Source of the DNA: Trichoplusia ni
Taxonomy: Eukaryota; Arthropoda; Insecta; Lepidoptera; Noctuidae
Length of the DNA stretch: 64,000 nucleotides
Direction of reading: 5' to 3'
NCBI RefSeq assembly: GCF_003590095.1
Contig: NC_039486.1
Coordinates: 1,674,001 to 1,738,000, forward strand
Part shown: in pieces, positions 35,805-47,790 of the stretch
Numbering within the stretch: the first letter of the stretch is position 1
How the letters are laid out: each line of letters opens with the position of its first letter
Notes under the pieces: model-generated
Told to the model about the DNA's origin: nothing
Seen by the model: the letters and a program-made list of their open reading frames with translations, nothing else
The model's database searches: none
Made by a program: the position numbers and the translations under genes

Positions 35805-35880
35805 TTTATCAAAATCAGTTAAGTGATTCAAGTGTGAGAGAGAGACAGACAGACTTTCTTCCAGATTTATTATAGTAACA
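35805..35880 (+). mobile_element. Moth repeat tail with CAGACAGACAGACTTTC
   Basis: TATCAAAATCAGTTAAGTGA, TTCAAGTGTGAGAGAGAG, ACAGACAGACTTTCTTCC, then AGATTTATTATAGTA. This is the typical 3' portion of a dispersed lepidopteran repeat with a (CAGA)n run. Confidence 0.55.
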
Positions 35881-35885
35881 GACAT

Positions 35886-37228
35886 GGTTATGAACATTTT
35901 ATAATCGGCGGAACATTGCTAAATATTAACGAATCCTAAGTGTAATCTACCATAAAGTAAACACAGTCATTACAAAACAAGAAAACTCATAACAAAAATG
36001 ACAAATAACAATGGAACGACTACCGTCATCGCCTCTATTAAAATAAGAAAAAAAGAAAAATGCCTGACCGCTAGACAAAGATGGCGTGTATTTTTTATAA
36101 GTAATTATTGTTGTTTTTTTATTCTTAGCTGCCATTATCCGTTCGGATCCCGCGATGGCCGTAGTAATGATATGAAACAAAATTACATAGCATGGTTTCG
36201 ACCGTTCTTTAACTTACCTACCGATGTATCATTTGTGTTTCTTCAAATAATGATGTTACGTCACAGTTTTTCTAATTTTGAATTTCACATCACTGCTTCG
36301 TAAAAAATAATATTGTTTTAATCATATCAAATAGCTTAATTTTTTTAAATCTATTTTCCGGTCATAGAAGCACCCAGTATTACACACGTTGGCCAAAAGC
36401 TCTTCTTAAGGTGATTACTAACTCACAGTATTGTGATAAACTTACTCTATATGTACATCAACATGGGAGTCCAAGGCAATCACAGACGCATTATCCCAAA
36501 TCTTTTTACCGCAGCGCTAAACATCGAAACCAATTAATAACCAACCACATCTAGTGATTACCATCACCAAAAAAACTTGGAATAAGACTTAATTCGTTCT
36601 ATCTATCACCACTATTCAAGATTTTGGGCCATCACTCAAATTTGTTAGTCTCATTACTCATTACTAAAGAAATGGCTGTATAAAGCTTTGGGCGTATTTT
36701 GAGGTTAATTCTAGAGAAGCATCTATGTGTAATCGGCCTTATTCATCATCGTGATGTTTTAATAGTAAATTTATGAGATGGGTATGTATGGCATTTGGTG
36801 AAGGAAGAAAAAGTTTGGTTGAAATGCTCGGGTGTATAGGCACTTAAGTTATCTAGGCCATAGGTGAACTCTCCATAGTTCATGTTGCTAAGTGTTGTTG
36901 AGTTTGAACTTGTGAACTTGAACTGACATTAACTGCAGGTAATTTGAGGAAACAATGATACAATCATTCCATGTTTTCCTCGTATCAAAGACAAATTACC
37001 CAGTGACAATAAATCCGAGAAGCTTAACCATTACATACAAACAAACACATGCACAATCATCATATAAAACCTTGCGACAACAATAAAACCTAAAATTGCC
37101 CCGAAACCTCATTTTCAATTACCAGAATCCGAGAATCAAAAAATTCCATATTTTTTTTCAATTTCGTTACGAGTTAGAACAGAGATATACCTACAGACAG
37201 ACAATGACACAGGCTGCCACTATAATTA
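35886..37228. other. Non-coding stretch
   Basis: Overlapping antisense ORFs at 35947-36180 and 35998-36303 are shadows of each other without domains. AAGATGGCGTGT at about 36079-36090 recurs at 42011; it includes a YY1/Pho-like ATGGC core. Confidence 0.45.
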
Positions 37229-37240
37229 CCCCCCCCCCCC
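37229..37240. repeat. 12-base C homopolymer
   Basis: C12 run followed by TTCCTCCTCC. It is unusual in this AT-rich window; an 11-base C run also lies at 46971-46981. Confidence 0.95.
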
Positions 37241-37302
37241 TTCCTCCTCCACACTCCTGGAGCCAAAATTACCGAGCCTCCCATTAACCATCATCCCGGC
37301 CT

Positions 37303-37336
37303 TATAAAAAGGCACCGGCAGAAAAAAAAGTCATCT
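37303..37336 (+). promoter_or_regulatory. Candidate TATA/initiator core promoter
   Basis: TATAAAAA (37303-37310) in GC-rich flanks (CATCCCGGCC / GGCACCGGC) is followed by TCATCT with its A at 37333, exactly 30 bp from the first T of the TATA box. That is the canonical insect TATA-Inr spacing. A CCAAT lies downstream at 37344-37348. No ORF or splice donor can be tied to it. Confidence 0.3.
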
Positions 37337-39184
37337 TTACAACCAATAGCGGACCGTTGCCGAAACACATTTTATTTCAAACCTTATTTTATGTAATCTT
37401 AAGTTGGATTCCGAATGCCGAATGATGGTAGGAGTCATCAGAGAATGACGCACGCATTTTAAAACTATGAGGATTTATATTTTTTTTAATGAGTTAGGTA
37501 TGTGAAATTAGCGTTTCTTGTGTATAGAATTTAGATTTTGTTAGGATGTAAAAAGTTGTGAATATTCAGTCCATGTTACATAATGCTATTTGGGATACTC
37601 ATACCATTAAATTGGTGGTTTTAGGTATAAAAAAGAAACAAAGCTATCGATGAGTGTTAAGCTCACGCGACCACTAGACTGCGCGAAAAAACCAAAAGAA
37701 TCTTAGAATACCTCGTATCAATTCCTGTCTGTAATAAATACCATCCAAATTCATTAAATCGTCACGGCTTAATTGAGTAACAATCCACTAAAAATTCCGA
37801 TCTTCAGCTTTCGTATTTACAATGCTGAGGTTTCGTGAGAACATCAAAATGGTAAATTTGGTTGGAATCAACGAACTGACTTCATGGATGTTAACGACAC
37901 CTGAAGGATGGCTGCTGATGAAGACACAGCAGTTGTAGATGAAGTCAAAAGCTTTTAAAAGAAACAACTTAATTCTTCAAGTTACAATACGAAAACAAAG
38001 TTGTCGGTCCATCGAAAAGTTCCAACTGATTCCGATTTAAAGCCGGCTTGCCTAACATTCCCAACTAACGACGAACGAATTCTATCAGCTAGTGACTTTC
38101 ATCGATCAAAGGGTCAACAGTACAATCACAGTTGTAAATAACACATTTCTTACTTGGAAATAATAAAAAACGAAATGATTTTTATTGACGCTAATGCCCG
38201 GCTTGCGAGCGATCCCCGTCTCTCACGTTACTCCGCGTTTATTACTATATCTTCCGTCCCTCTCTCATCATCTACATCATCAAGGTTTTCAAATCTCCCG
38301 TCCCTTTCGAATCATCATTTCGAAGCAGCAACCGCCAATTATTATATTGGTGTAGGAATAATTTTATGTTGATTCACGAAGTTTTTACTGGATTGATTTA
38401 CTTTAGTTTTGGTGAATTTAAAAGGAACTTAGGTTGAAAAAAGGTTTTGACGATTGCGTTTTGTTTTTAGTCTGTCTCGTGACCTCATATTAAGTCATAA
38501 TTTCAGTTGATCCATCAAAATGCAATAAACATATTCAGCATGCACCCTACATAAAGTACCTTGTACCCAATAATTAGTCATAATAAAAAATAATTTCACA
38601 TAGTTTTAAAATAATAAAAGGTAACTTATACAATAATTAAAGTTGTCAGAAAACAATAAACATGAAGACCAAAATATATTCAATTACAAAATATTGCGTT
38701 TTATTGGTTGTACAATTTTTATTCGTAATGCAAAAAGCAATTGAATTATATGTAATAAAAATTTATTCATGTTAATTGGGGACGAGTTTTTCGTTCATGC
38801 GTCGTTACTAGGAGAAGGAAACGATGTAATTATATTGTAAAAGATATGAAACAAGAAGATAGTTAATCGTACAACAAATGGGCGGTTAATATGACAAACA
38901 AGTCTGACGGTAAAATACTAATGTAGCACATGATGTTTTGCTACTTGCTGCACTAGTTATTTTGAGTCTTGAATCAGGTTGTGCTGCAATGAAAATAGAG
39001 ACTTCGACTCATGAACGTAGTAAAGGTCCTAGGGGTAGACAAGACATCAAAATTTCAAGAGTTTCAAATTATTGTGAAAAGTTATTATGAAATATTTTAA
39101 AAGTGAAAATTATCAAAGCAATTCTTTAATACACTCCATAATTCTAAACCGTGAAACAAAAAACAAGATGCTAATAACGTTCGT
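37337..39184. other. Non-coding stretch
   Basis: No gene recognised. The ORF at 38154-38372 is Ser-rich and low complexity. Confidence 0.5.
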
Positions 39185-39310
39185 GATCTCGCTAGCAGGG
39201 TCCTTAATTGTCGCTAGCTGCTAAATGGGCCCTGCCTAGCGCCTAATATGGCCCGCCAGAGGAACCAAAGTCACGCCCTGGGTTAAGGATTGTAGGAAAT
39301 ATGGCCCCAG
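39185..39310. promoter_or_regulatory. GC-rich non-coding patch
   Basis: Contains CGCTAGC/GCTAGC words, ATGGGCCCTGCCTAGCGCC, ATATGGCCCGCCAG and ATATGGCCCCAGGC, so TATGGCCC occurs twice ~60 bp apart. It is a possible conserved enhancer; no exon signal. Confidence 0.25.
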
Positions 39311-40225
39311 GCATTGTAAGGTTTAAGTGATAAAAAGTGTTGAATGTTTATGGGGAAATATCCCACACGATTGCAAAGATAAGGGCTTGTGAAAATGTAT
39401 TATAAATTGGATTCTGATTTCATAGTTGGGAATTCTGTTTTATATCGAGTCCCTTTTAATATTTCTTCACCTATCTATCTGCTTTATCTACATCTACCTA
39501 AGATAAGTAAAGTACCTTTTTCAATATAAAATGTGCACGTAATAGTAGATTAGCACATCCCTAATAAATATCCCTACAAATGCAATGAGCTACTGGAAGG
39601 TTGCAAAAATCCAATTAAAGATTTATATCTTTCTAGAATTCCTTAAAAACTTAATACGATCCCATCTCCAACATTTTAATACGATTAACGTATTGGAATC
39701 GAACATAAATGTATTTAGACCGTTTTTATTGCCCACCTATCAACGGCTTGTAATAAACATGGCCGGAGTAGATACACCGACTGGATATACTAGGTTAATA
39801 TCCTGACTTAGTTCCTAGACTCAAATACTAAAACACGATTTAATCAGTATCTCGCTAATACTTTATCCCTTTCATTGAATTGCGATCTAACAATAAGGCG
39901 GTCGATAACACTGCGACTAATCGTAAAGACGCAACCATGAAATTGATGTGGAACAATTAAAATTCAAATTTGTACCATAAATCCAACCCAATTGAAGAAT
40001 GGAAAAAGATGGACCTAATGAAAGAACTTTGAATCTGCTTTAACAGTACTTAAATATTTTTAGTAAAATGCCCTTATTCTTAACGTAATTAATTTATAAT
40101 AATAGCTCAGTCAACAATTTCTTCTACATCTACATTTAACACAAGACTATCACTTTCAATTACTAAAACTACCCCAAACTCATCATCAAATTCAAAACCA
40201 TCACTACCTACGTCATCACTATCCG
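39311..40225. other. Non-coding stretch
   Basis: Nothing recognised. Confidence 0.5.
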
Positions 40226-40229
40226 TTTA

Positions 40230-40635
40230 AAAAATCGCACCCTACGCAGCCGGCCTAACTAACACTGTGCCAGCCATCTTACAATAGCGACCAGCCCAAT
40301 AAGGCTGTAATTGGAAATTCTAGGGAATGCTCACCATCGCAGGGAGTGAACATGCATCGGTGCGCTCTAATGCGACATCTACAAGAGCTCGGCCTATTTA
40401 AATCCTATTTGGATCCCATTTAGGGGTTAGAGTTGGGATTTTAACGGTATCAAAGAATATTCATCGGTTTGATCGTTCGTATCGTGATAAAGTTTCGAGT
40501 AATTGGTCGTGGGCTAATGTGGGATTGGTTAAGGAGCGCCGTTTGTTGGCAACATTCTGGGGGTATAGGTGCGGTTTGATTGAAACGGGATTCGGTCCGG
40601 TGTCAAATGGCTACTGACTATTATAATGACGTCTA
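40230..40635. promoter_or_regulatory. Longer GC-richer patch, possible conserved element
   Basis: About 400 bp with balanced base composition and CpGs (ACGCAGCCGGCC, CATCGGTGCGCTC, GGAGCGCCGTTTGTTGGC) between AT-rich flanks. No open frame crosses it and no repeat family is recognised. It could be a conserved regulatory block. Confidence 0.25.
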
Positions 40636-41639
40636 AAGAATCTACACGCTGAGGAAGAATTTTTAAAAAGTTTAGTAAACTGGGCCGTATTTAAATGATA
40701 GATATTCAAACTTTTGTCTGAAAACCTTTGGCAAGATAAGCTGTATGGGTAAAAAGAATAAGTTCACAATTTTTTTTATGAAGTACTACTTTAAATAAAT
40801 TGTGTTGAATTCTCGATATAGATTCTCAAAACTACAAACAAATTACTTTTAAAAGAAATATTTTTTAAAACTGCAACAAACCTTCAGCTTATGCAGTGAG
40901 TTTACGACTGCCAACAATATTTCTTTAGAAACCATTGAAAATTAGACTCTATTCCTGGAAAGCAAAAGTTGGAAATGTTTTGTTGTTATTTTAATTCAAA
41001 CTCGGTCTCAGTAGGCTTTGTTGACATTTTCCTTTTTTCGTTTTTTCTATTGTAAGAAATTGTTTATTATATATTAGGTTGTGGCTATGAGACCGGCGAT
41101 AATCGATTGTTTGTTACGATTTATTTATATTAGCAAGAGTTTATTGGCACTATAGTGACGTTCCATTTTCGATATTTCTGTTTTTGTTATCGATAAATTG
41201 TTAACTTTATACGAAAATATTTGAGAAGACTTTTATTTTTTAGGAACATTTTTTCGTTCGATTTCATTTTCAGAACTGATGAATTTATTAAAATTTCTAC
41301 CTAAAGCGCCATCGACATCTGTTAGCCAAAACTTGCATACTTCATACTCCTTCCTGTCTACCCCACTAGCCACTAGCCTTGATGATATTCGATATTATAG
41401 ATACCAAGAGTAGAATTAAAGATCTTAAAACCTACTTAGCACGGCCGGGATGTGGGGCGTCATTACAAGCTCCAACAACTACGACGAGAATGAATGTGTC
41501 CTTTATTTTAATTGCTCCAAGTAATTCGGTTTTTATTGGCTTCCGCCGTACTTTTTCTATACTAAAAATACTTAGGTTCATTAAAGGTATTGTAAATAAA
41601 TGCATTAACAGTAACTTTGTATGTGAAGCTGATGAATTT
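40636..41639. other. Non-coding stretch
   Basis: Contains one perfect DRE palindrome TATCGATA at 41188-41195. The 104-codon ORF at 41379-41693 has no family features. Confidence 0.45.
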
Positions 41640-41690
41640 TTAGTGACGTCAAGTGTTGACCAACATATGACGTCACTAACAGATGACGCA
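41640..41690. promoter_or_regulatory. Paired CRE palindromes in a 12-bp inverted repeat
   Basis: TTAGTGACGTCA (41640-41651) and TGACGTCACTAA (41668-41679) are perfect reverse complements. Each holds a full CREB/ATF site TGACGTCA. A third TGACGCA half-site follows at 41684-41690. The centre contains GTTGACCAAC. Binding by bZIP factors is a motif-based inference. Confidence 0.45.
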
Positions 41691-43187
41691 TAGAACGAGA
41701 TGTTTCGGTTACTGAAAAAACGTGACTAAAGTAATTAACTTAAAGTCTCTGCTTCTCTTTGTCAATATTTGGTATTTAGACAAAACAAAACGACTAGACA
41801 TTCAATGGATATGAAAAAATGAAACATCCCTTTGCCCTGAGCTTAACTCTCATCAGAATAGTATTTAATACTGTTCAAGATGCGTTATATAGGACTTCAG
41901 TAGACCCTTGAAAATTCATAGGTACACTATTGACTTTTGATATTCCCTAACTATCGATATTCAATGGTTTTTGTCTATAATAAAATCAACTAATATACAC
42001 ATAGACTGAAGATGGCGTGTCGTTAATGAAGAACTAATTAGAATGGCAAAGTTGACTATGTTTTCAAAGTTATTGTGTTTACTTCATAATGCTATTGTAT
42101 TGATATCAAATCAGAATCAAAATTAAATTTCGAAATTGGTTTCGGTAGTAGTCACGTAGTCATAATTTTTTAGTAAGTAACTGAAAAAGCAACTTAATGG
42201 CAGTTTTTCATAAGGTTGAAATTCGAAGATCTGTGTACAGATGGATGACAGGACACCCAGTTAGGTACATTAATTTTATTAATTAATAAAACGTTTTAAT
42301 AGCTATATTAACTTATAATTGAGTTAATCGATAGGTTTATAACTAAGATTAAAAATGTAGGTATAATTACGATTATTCATAAAAAATATGACTTTAAAGT
42401 CGGATTACAGGTAATTTTCATAACATTAAGTTCTTATTTTCAGTAATTACGGGCATTTAAAATTTAATATCTCAAGCTTACCATTTATGACCTATTTCGA
42501 TCATAAATACTGTGTAATACCAAGAAGGTTTTTGCAATTATTAAAAACCTATTCAGCTTGTTTTTTTTCTAGATTTGTGTAAAATCGTCCCGCCTTTTTC
42601 AAGGCCTAAGGCACAGTGCAGAAGTTTATAGACTATATACCAAAGCCAAGTTGCGCAGGCGCACTTTATTATTTACCACATCTGTTAATGTGCATTGTTC
42701 ATTAAGTTTCTTTAATTTGTTACGAAGTAAAACAATGCTAATTAGACGCATATGTTTGAAATAAAGCGTTTGAACTCAGGTGTCAGGTATAATGTTGTTT
42801 TGTATTCGTTTTATGGGACATATTTCGCTTAGAAATTTTCTTAGTTAGGTACTACTAGGCTTTGTGTTTTTTTTTATTGAAAAGAGTTACCTATTGAGTT
42901 TCTAGACGATTCTTCTCCATGGGAATGATATTATGGAACCGCGCACTTAGGAACACTGGTTTTGTAGTATAACGATTCTTAAGCGCCTGTTTTAGACGAG
43001 AAATATAAGAATTTTGATTGGTAATAAATTAAGACGTGTTTTTATATCATTTTAAATCTATCAAAGTTTTATTTTTCTAACAAATTAAGCTGATGTATTA
43101 ATATTTCTCTAATTAAATGTTCTTAAATAACAACGGTTTTAGCTAGAACTTCCTTTATATTGCAGTAATAACTGAAAGTAATGATAG
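41691..43187. other. Non-coding stretch
   Basis: No gene. An NRF1/Ewg-like word TGCGCAGGCGCA occurs at about 42652-42663, and AAGATGGCGTGT near 42011. Confidence 0.45.
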
Positions 43188-43426
43188 GTCGACCTCCGTG
43201 GTCGAGTGGCGTACGCACCGGTTTCAAGGTGTCGCTAGCTCTGAGGTCCCGGGTTCGATCCCCGGTCGGGTCAATGTAAAAATTCACATTTCTACATTGT
43301 CTCGGGTCTGGGTGTTTGTAGTACCTTCGTTGTATCTGAATTCCATAACACAAGTGCTCAGCAACTTACTTTGGGTTCAGAACAATGTATGTGATGTTGT
43401 CCGCATTTATTATTTATTTGTTTAAA
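43188..43426 (+). mobile_element. tRNA-derived SINE (family D), copy 2
   Basis: Box A TGGTCGAGTGG (43199-43209) and box B GGTTCGATCCC (43252-43262). The body is nearly identical to copy 1 at 18018, with ATAACACAAGTGCTCAGCAA near the end, then ATGTATGTGATGTTGTCCGC and a TTATTT tail. High similarity to copy 1 indicates fairly recent spread. The small ORFs on both strands (43123-43353 and 43198-43425) are SINE shadows. Confidence 0.93.
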
Positions 43427-43767
43427 TTCAGGCATGCAACAATGTACTTTTTAACAAATGTGCTTTTTACTTAGTAATTATCACCTATTGAAGTCGTGAA
43501 AGAAAACATAATGAGGAATGTTATTAAAATGAATCCAGGTCCAGCCGTACGAGAAGAAGAAGCTAGGACCTCAGGATATGTCTAAACCAGATAAAGCGTA
43601 AGGTTTTTACCTCAATGTAATAAAAGTTTTTAAGCCCGGATAAATATAATCGTACAGTCAAACGGAGACCAAACCGCAAGCTTTGTAATTAAAACGACAT
43701 TAACTTTGTAAGCCCTAATTACTAATAACTGTATCGGCAAAGCTTTTAATGAAAGATTTTTAATTAC
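43427..43767. other. Non-coding stretch
   Basis: Nothing recognised. Confidence 0.5.
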
Positions 43768-43990
43768 TTTTTGGAGTTCCGTAGAAAACGGGTTAAAACC
43801 GGAACCGTACTACTGAGGCTGTCCTTCCGTTTGTCTGTCTGACCATTTGAATAAGTTGTAACCTCAAGAACTTTGATACCTAGACCGTTTAATTTTTCGT
43901 CGATGACATATTTAAAATAAAGATCGGAATTAAGCAATGGCGGTATATACTCATATAATGGCCACAAATTTTTAGGTTAGTGACAAATAC
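43768..43990 (+). mobile_element. Repeat family B, diverged copy
   Basis: GGAGTTCCGTAGAAAACGGG, ACTGAGGCTGTCCTTCCGTT, TGTCTGTCTGACC, then AATAAAGATCGGAATTAAGC, which parallels AATAAAGATCGAAGTTAAGC in the copy at 16880. Confidence 0.6.
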
Positions 43991-44589
43991 ATTTGAAGGT
44001 GGTACAAGTTTATTTGTTACCCAATCGACTTGTACGGATCCCACTATGACAGGGGCCCCGACTCGCAGTTCGTATGTTTTTAGTTTTATTTTATCAATCC
44101 TTAATGTCCTCGAATTAAATTTATTGTTATAATAAAATATTGCATTACGAACGTTACGATATCAGAACGTTGAACTTGTAATTGGGATAATTAATGTTTT
44201 CTTGTGCTTATAAAGGAGTAAATTGGTCCCAAAGACAGTTATTCAGTAAATTATGTACTCTAAATGTTAATTCTCGGAATATTAATAAAAATGTTTGCGG
44301 TAATGCAAGCTTTGACCGCGGACTTAAAAAGTATTAGCGATTGAATTTTTGCTGTTCAGTTTTAAATTTTGTTTTTTATTAGCTTCTTGTATTGCTTTAT
44401 TTTAAATTGTTATTATTTTATTATTAAGTATTTAAGTATAGATTGCAATAAATTCTTTAACAGGTAGAATATTAACAAGGATGTAATTTTAAATAGTTTA
44501 ATCATAGTTACCTTTAATCTATACATATAATAAAATTGTAGAAAAGTGAAAACTGTACATTGAATATTTTTAAAAAAGAATAATTGCAG
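43991..44589. other. Non-coding stretch
   Basis: AT-rich; nothing recognised. Confidence 0.5.
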
Positions 44590-44790
44590 GGTGGTCTACT
44601 AACGATTCCGATGCCGAAAATATGATTTTTAGAATTTTTGTCTGTTTGTCTGTTTGTCTGTTTGTCTGTATGTATGTCCGGAAAGATCTCGGAAAGTACT
44701 GGATGGATTTGATTCAAATTTTCAGAGAATATCGACAAGAGGTCCGGTCAACATACTTTTTACTTATTATCCCGCTTTTCGTTACAGGGG
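44590..44790 (+). mobile_element. Moth repeat with (TTTGTCTG)4 core
   Basis: Four perfect TTTGTCTG units (44637-44668) continue as TATGTATGTCCGG, then AAGTACTGGATGGATTTGAT and TCAAATTTTCAGAGAATATC. This matches the general form of a dispersed moth repeat with a TCTG microsatellite followed by an ACTGGAT(C/G)GATTT motif. The short unit length and lack of spacers exclude CRISPR. Confidence 0.6.
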
Positions 44791-46679
44791 GTGAGCAGGA
44801 GCCTTTTATATCTATAAACAAATATCAAATTATCTCATAAACTACTGAATATATTTCGTTCAAATTTTGCATGAACCTTATCGTACACATGATACAACAA
44901 ATATACAAAAACCATAAAGCTACTGTGCAGGGGGCATGAGCAGTAAAGTTTTAAATTTTTGGACTCACCCGTAACATAGTGTAATACAATTATGAGGTGT
45001 ATTTTCACCCCATTGAGTAGTAGGCAGCACGGTCATCAGTTTACACAAAAAAGACATAACGCTATTTATCTTAACACTTTTGGCAGAGCAATAATAGGAT
45101 TTTCGAAAATAAATAATTTTCACAAAATTAGTCATTTTATTCTCTTTCAAGTCTATATGGCCTACCGCGACTATTTCACAAGTAAAATAAAAGAAACATA
45201 AACTAATACGTTTTTTTATGCAATTGTAATCGGTACATGCTTGAAAGAAAGGAACTTAAATTATTATTATTTTTATTGATTTACTAAAATTACTCAAGTT
45301 CAATTGAGGAATGCCGTAATATGATTTTCTATTTATTTACGATAGGAATATATACCTATGTTTTCAGCTCAGCATTGTTAGCGATGGTACTTCATGATTA
45401 AAAAATTCGTAGTGACACTCAACCCAAAGTTGCATGTAGTTCTCTCATCTATAATTATGCATAATAAGAAATTACTGAACGACACAGTTAATTATTACCT
45501 TGGTTCATCTGCACTAGCAACAAAAATATAAACTTTCAAACAAAAAAAAGCCTTTCAAACAATGAAATAACGTTTTCTTAAATTTGCAACATTACATAGG
45601 CCAAAAGTATTTCGGATAAAAAAGCCCAGAAAACTTGCATAAAAACTGCATAATAGGTATGCAATGTGAAAGATCTAAAAGATCAAAGCTATCAATGAAT
45701 AGACATTATGTATCTATTGATAGAATAATGTCTACTGATACCTGGGATTTTTCAATATTTTAACGATTTGATCGGTCTACATCCACCATTATAGAGACCG
45801 CACACGTAGCCCTTACAAAAATTCCTTTAACAATTTATTGTATTCTCTACTTATTTAAAATTTTCTTCTTTCGTAGCCTGGTATAAACAGGGGAAGGAAT
45901 GAGACTGAATGAGTTTCTGAGATCCCTAAGCCGACGAGGATTAGGAACATATTTTTGGAAATTTCCCCAATAAGGCTGATAATAGCGTGTAGCTATCAGC
46001 ACTTACATCCGTCATACAATGTCTGGAAAATTCATTTTGGCTGTCGGTATCGACAGCGTAACCTCAAAACCAACCTCATGTAGTCTTTATTTAAGTTCCA
46101 TTTATGCAGTAGGGATGACGGTATTTTACTTCAATGATCGTCAGGTAGGTTAACGAATAAAATACGTAATTTTTCTTTGTAAATTGGTACAGTAAATAGG
46201 ACTCATGCACATGAAGTCACTTTTATGTTCATATTTTTGCTTTGTCGTAACATCACAAATTACACATATCCTATACTTTAGATTTTTGTCATTGTCAATT
46301 TTGAAAAAAGGGGTGTCTGATATTTTTTTTTATTATCACGCTATTTATTTATCAGCAATTTAAAGGCAAATCATGATCAAAACACCAGGGGGGCAAGATA
46401 ACACGTTTACCAACTTTTTTATTTTAGAAATATTCCAAATGTTTGTGAGGATGATCAGTTTTAATATTAAGAGGACAATCAAACATAGAGTGTTTCAGGA
46501 AACCGTTTATTTGGGGGCAATTTTGCAAAATCTTATATCTTATGACACTATGTAACATCCACAGTTACCGAGCCCGACTCTCACTTCACCAGCTCCGTCC
46601 ACAAAAATAATTTGACATCTTCTTTATATCGTCAAAAAACATCGTGTGTGAAAATAACAACTGTCTGGCTATCAATGTT
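44791..46679. other. Non-coding stretch
   Basis: No gene recognised. Small antisense ORF pairs (44965-45150 minus, 44992-45201 plus) are chance. Confidence 0.5.
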
Positions 46680-46770
46680 CCTGAGAAACAGCCAGATGAC
46701 AGACACACAAACGGACACCGGGGCCTCAGTAATATATATCTTTTACCTCTTTGGTTACAGTACAATAATT
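46680..46770 (-). mobile_element. Repeat family B fragment
   Basis: Read on minus: ATTACTGAGGCCCCGGTGTC, CGTTTGTGTGTCTGTCATCT, GGCTGTTTCTCAGGAACA. This matches the CTGTCCGTCTGTC...GGCTGTATCTCATGAACC section of the family. Confidence 0.55.
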
Positions 46771-46905
46771 TTATGATACCTCATAATCACTGTCATAATC
46801 CGTCTAGCAATTTCAGGTGTAGGCCGGCCCAAGAACAGACGTACTCGAAAATCATAACCCACCCAATTAGAAAATGAAAAACCCTCGAAAGTAAAACATT
46901 TTTAG

Positions 46906-46950
46906 CAGAAGTGCTAAGACTGAGTTATACACTCAGTCTTAGCACTTCTG
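46906..46950. repeat. Perfect hairpin, 20-bp arms, 5-nt loop
   Basis: CAGAAGTGCTAAGACTGAGT (46906-46925), loop TATAC, then its exact reverse complement (46931-46950). There is no mismatch in 20 bp, so the structure is young or constrained. It lies just upstream of an 11-base C run (46971-46981). The loop is short for a pre-miRNA. Confidence 0.95.
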
Positions 46951-46989
46951 TAATTTTTTCCTTCCTGCATCCCCCCCCCCCATTTTTAA

Positions 46990-47120
46990 CATGTCTAAAC
47001 GAACACTCACACATAATTCACGTTTAAATTAAAATAGTTCAATTCGTTCGGAAGCTATGATGTCACAGACAGACAGGCAGGCAGATATGTCAAAGTTATA
47101 AACCCCTCTTTTTGGGATTA
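46990..47120 (+). mobile_element. Second copy of the repeat ending CCCCTCTTTTTG
   Basis: TTCGTTCGGAAGCTATGATG, TCACAGACAGACAGGCAGGC, AAAGTTATAAACCCCTCTTT, TTGGGATTAAA. The order is the same as at 35035-35215. Confidence 0.6.
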
Positions 47121-47356
47121 AATAAGAAAAAATCATTAAAACAGCTCTGAAATATTTGACATCAGGATAGTATCGTAAACGATGAAATGTGTTTGATTCA
47201 AACATTTGATAGTCTTTGGGCCGCTCAAGATTCATTATAATTTAGAAATAAAAAAGCAAGCTTAAAATATAAAAAAGTGTTTCATTTTCAATATTGCATT
47301 ACATTTTTGAGATGATCGTTATTATTAAACTTCATACTTTTTCACATCTTGAAAAT

Positions 47357-47387
47357 CACGCAGACAAAGTCGCGGGCAACAGCTAGT
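47357..47387 (-). mobile_element. 5' fragment of the CTAGCTGTTGCCCGCGAC-type repeat
   Basis: On the minus strand: ACTAGCTGTTGCCCGCGACT, then TTGTCTGCGTG. It matches the start of the element at 26652. Confidence 0.7.
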
Positions 47388-47589
47388 CATTAAATATTAA
47401 AATAGGTTGTATCACAGCTATTCCCCAGAAAACACACAGACTTAACATACTAATTACTAAGAGCTCTGTGCTCACATTTCCAATCATCATTACAATAGCT
47501 ACAGAGAAGCAGCGTACCAAAAATGTAATGACTTGCTAAAAAGTAACGTGTAATTTGCCTATTAATTCAAAGCCAGCCGATAGGAGATT
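47388..47589. other. Non-coding stretch
   Basis: Nothing recognised. Confidence 0.5.
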
Positions 47590-47790
47590 AAAATGGCGGA
47601 CTAATGGCCGGACTACTGCGCGTGCGCGGGTTTTTGTCCAATAGCTGAAGGCCTACTACCACCTCTTAAAGTAATATTATCGGTGTTGTGCGAGAGAGAT
47701 GCCGCTCTACGTCCTGTAGTGCGCTATCTCGTTCCCACAGAGGTAGGTTTCGTTTTGAGACGTGGCGGTAGGTTGCAGCGACGATCGCAA
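47590..47790 (+). promoter_or_regulatory. CpG-rich TATA-less promoter-like patch with donor site
   Basis: AAAATGGCGG (47590-47599, YY1-type), TGCGCGTGCGCG (47617-47628, one mismatch from the NRF1/Ewg palindrome) and CCAAT (47638-47642). These precede a GC-rich segment with a strong splice-donor-like CAGAG|GTAGGT (GT at 47743-47744). This is the composition of a housekeeping-type promoter with a 5' non-coding exon. Direction (plus) rests on the donor only. No downstream exon is identified. Confidence 0.4.

Noticed and set aside
44637..44668. Regular 8-bp repeats as a CRISPR-like array
   Set aside because: The units are contiguous (TTTGTCTG)4 without spacers, in a eukaryotic genome. It is a microsatellite within a dispersed repeat.
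46906..46950. Pre-miRNA
   Set aside because: A loop of only 5 nt, a 20-bp perfect stem with no extension, and no match to known insect miRNAs. Kept as a hairpin only.
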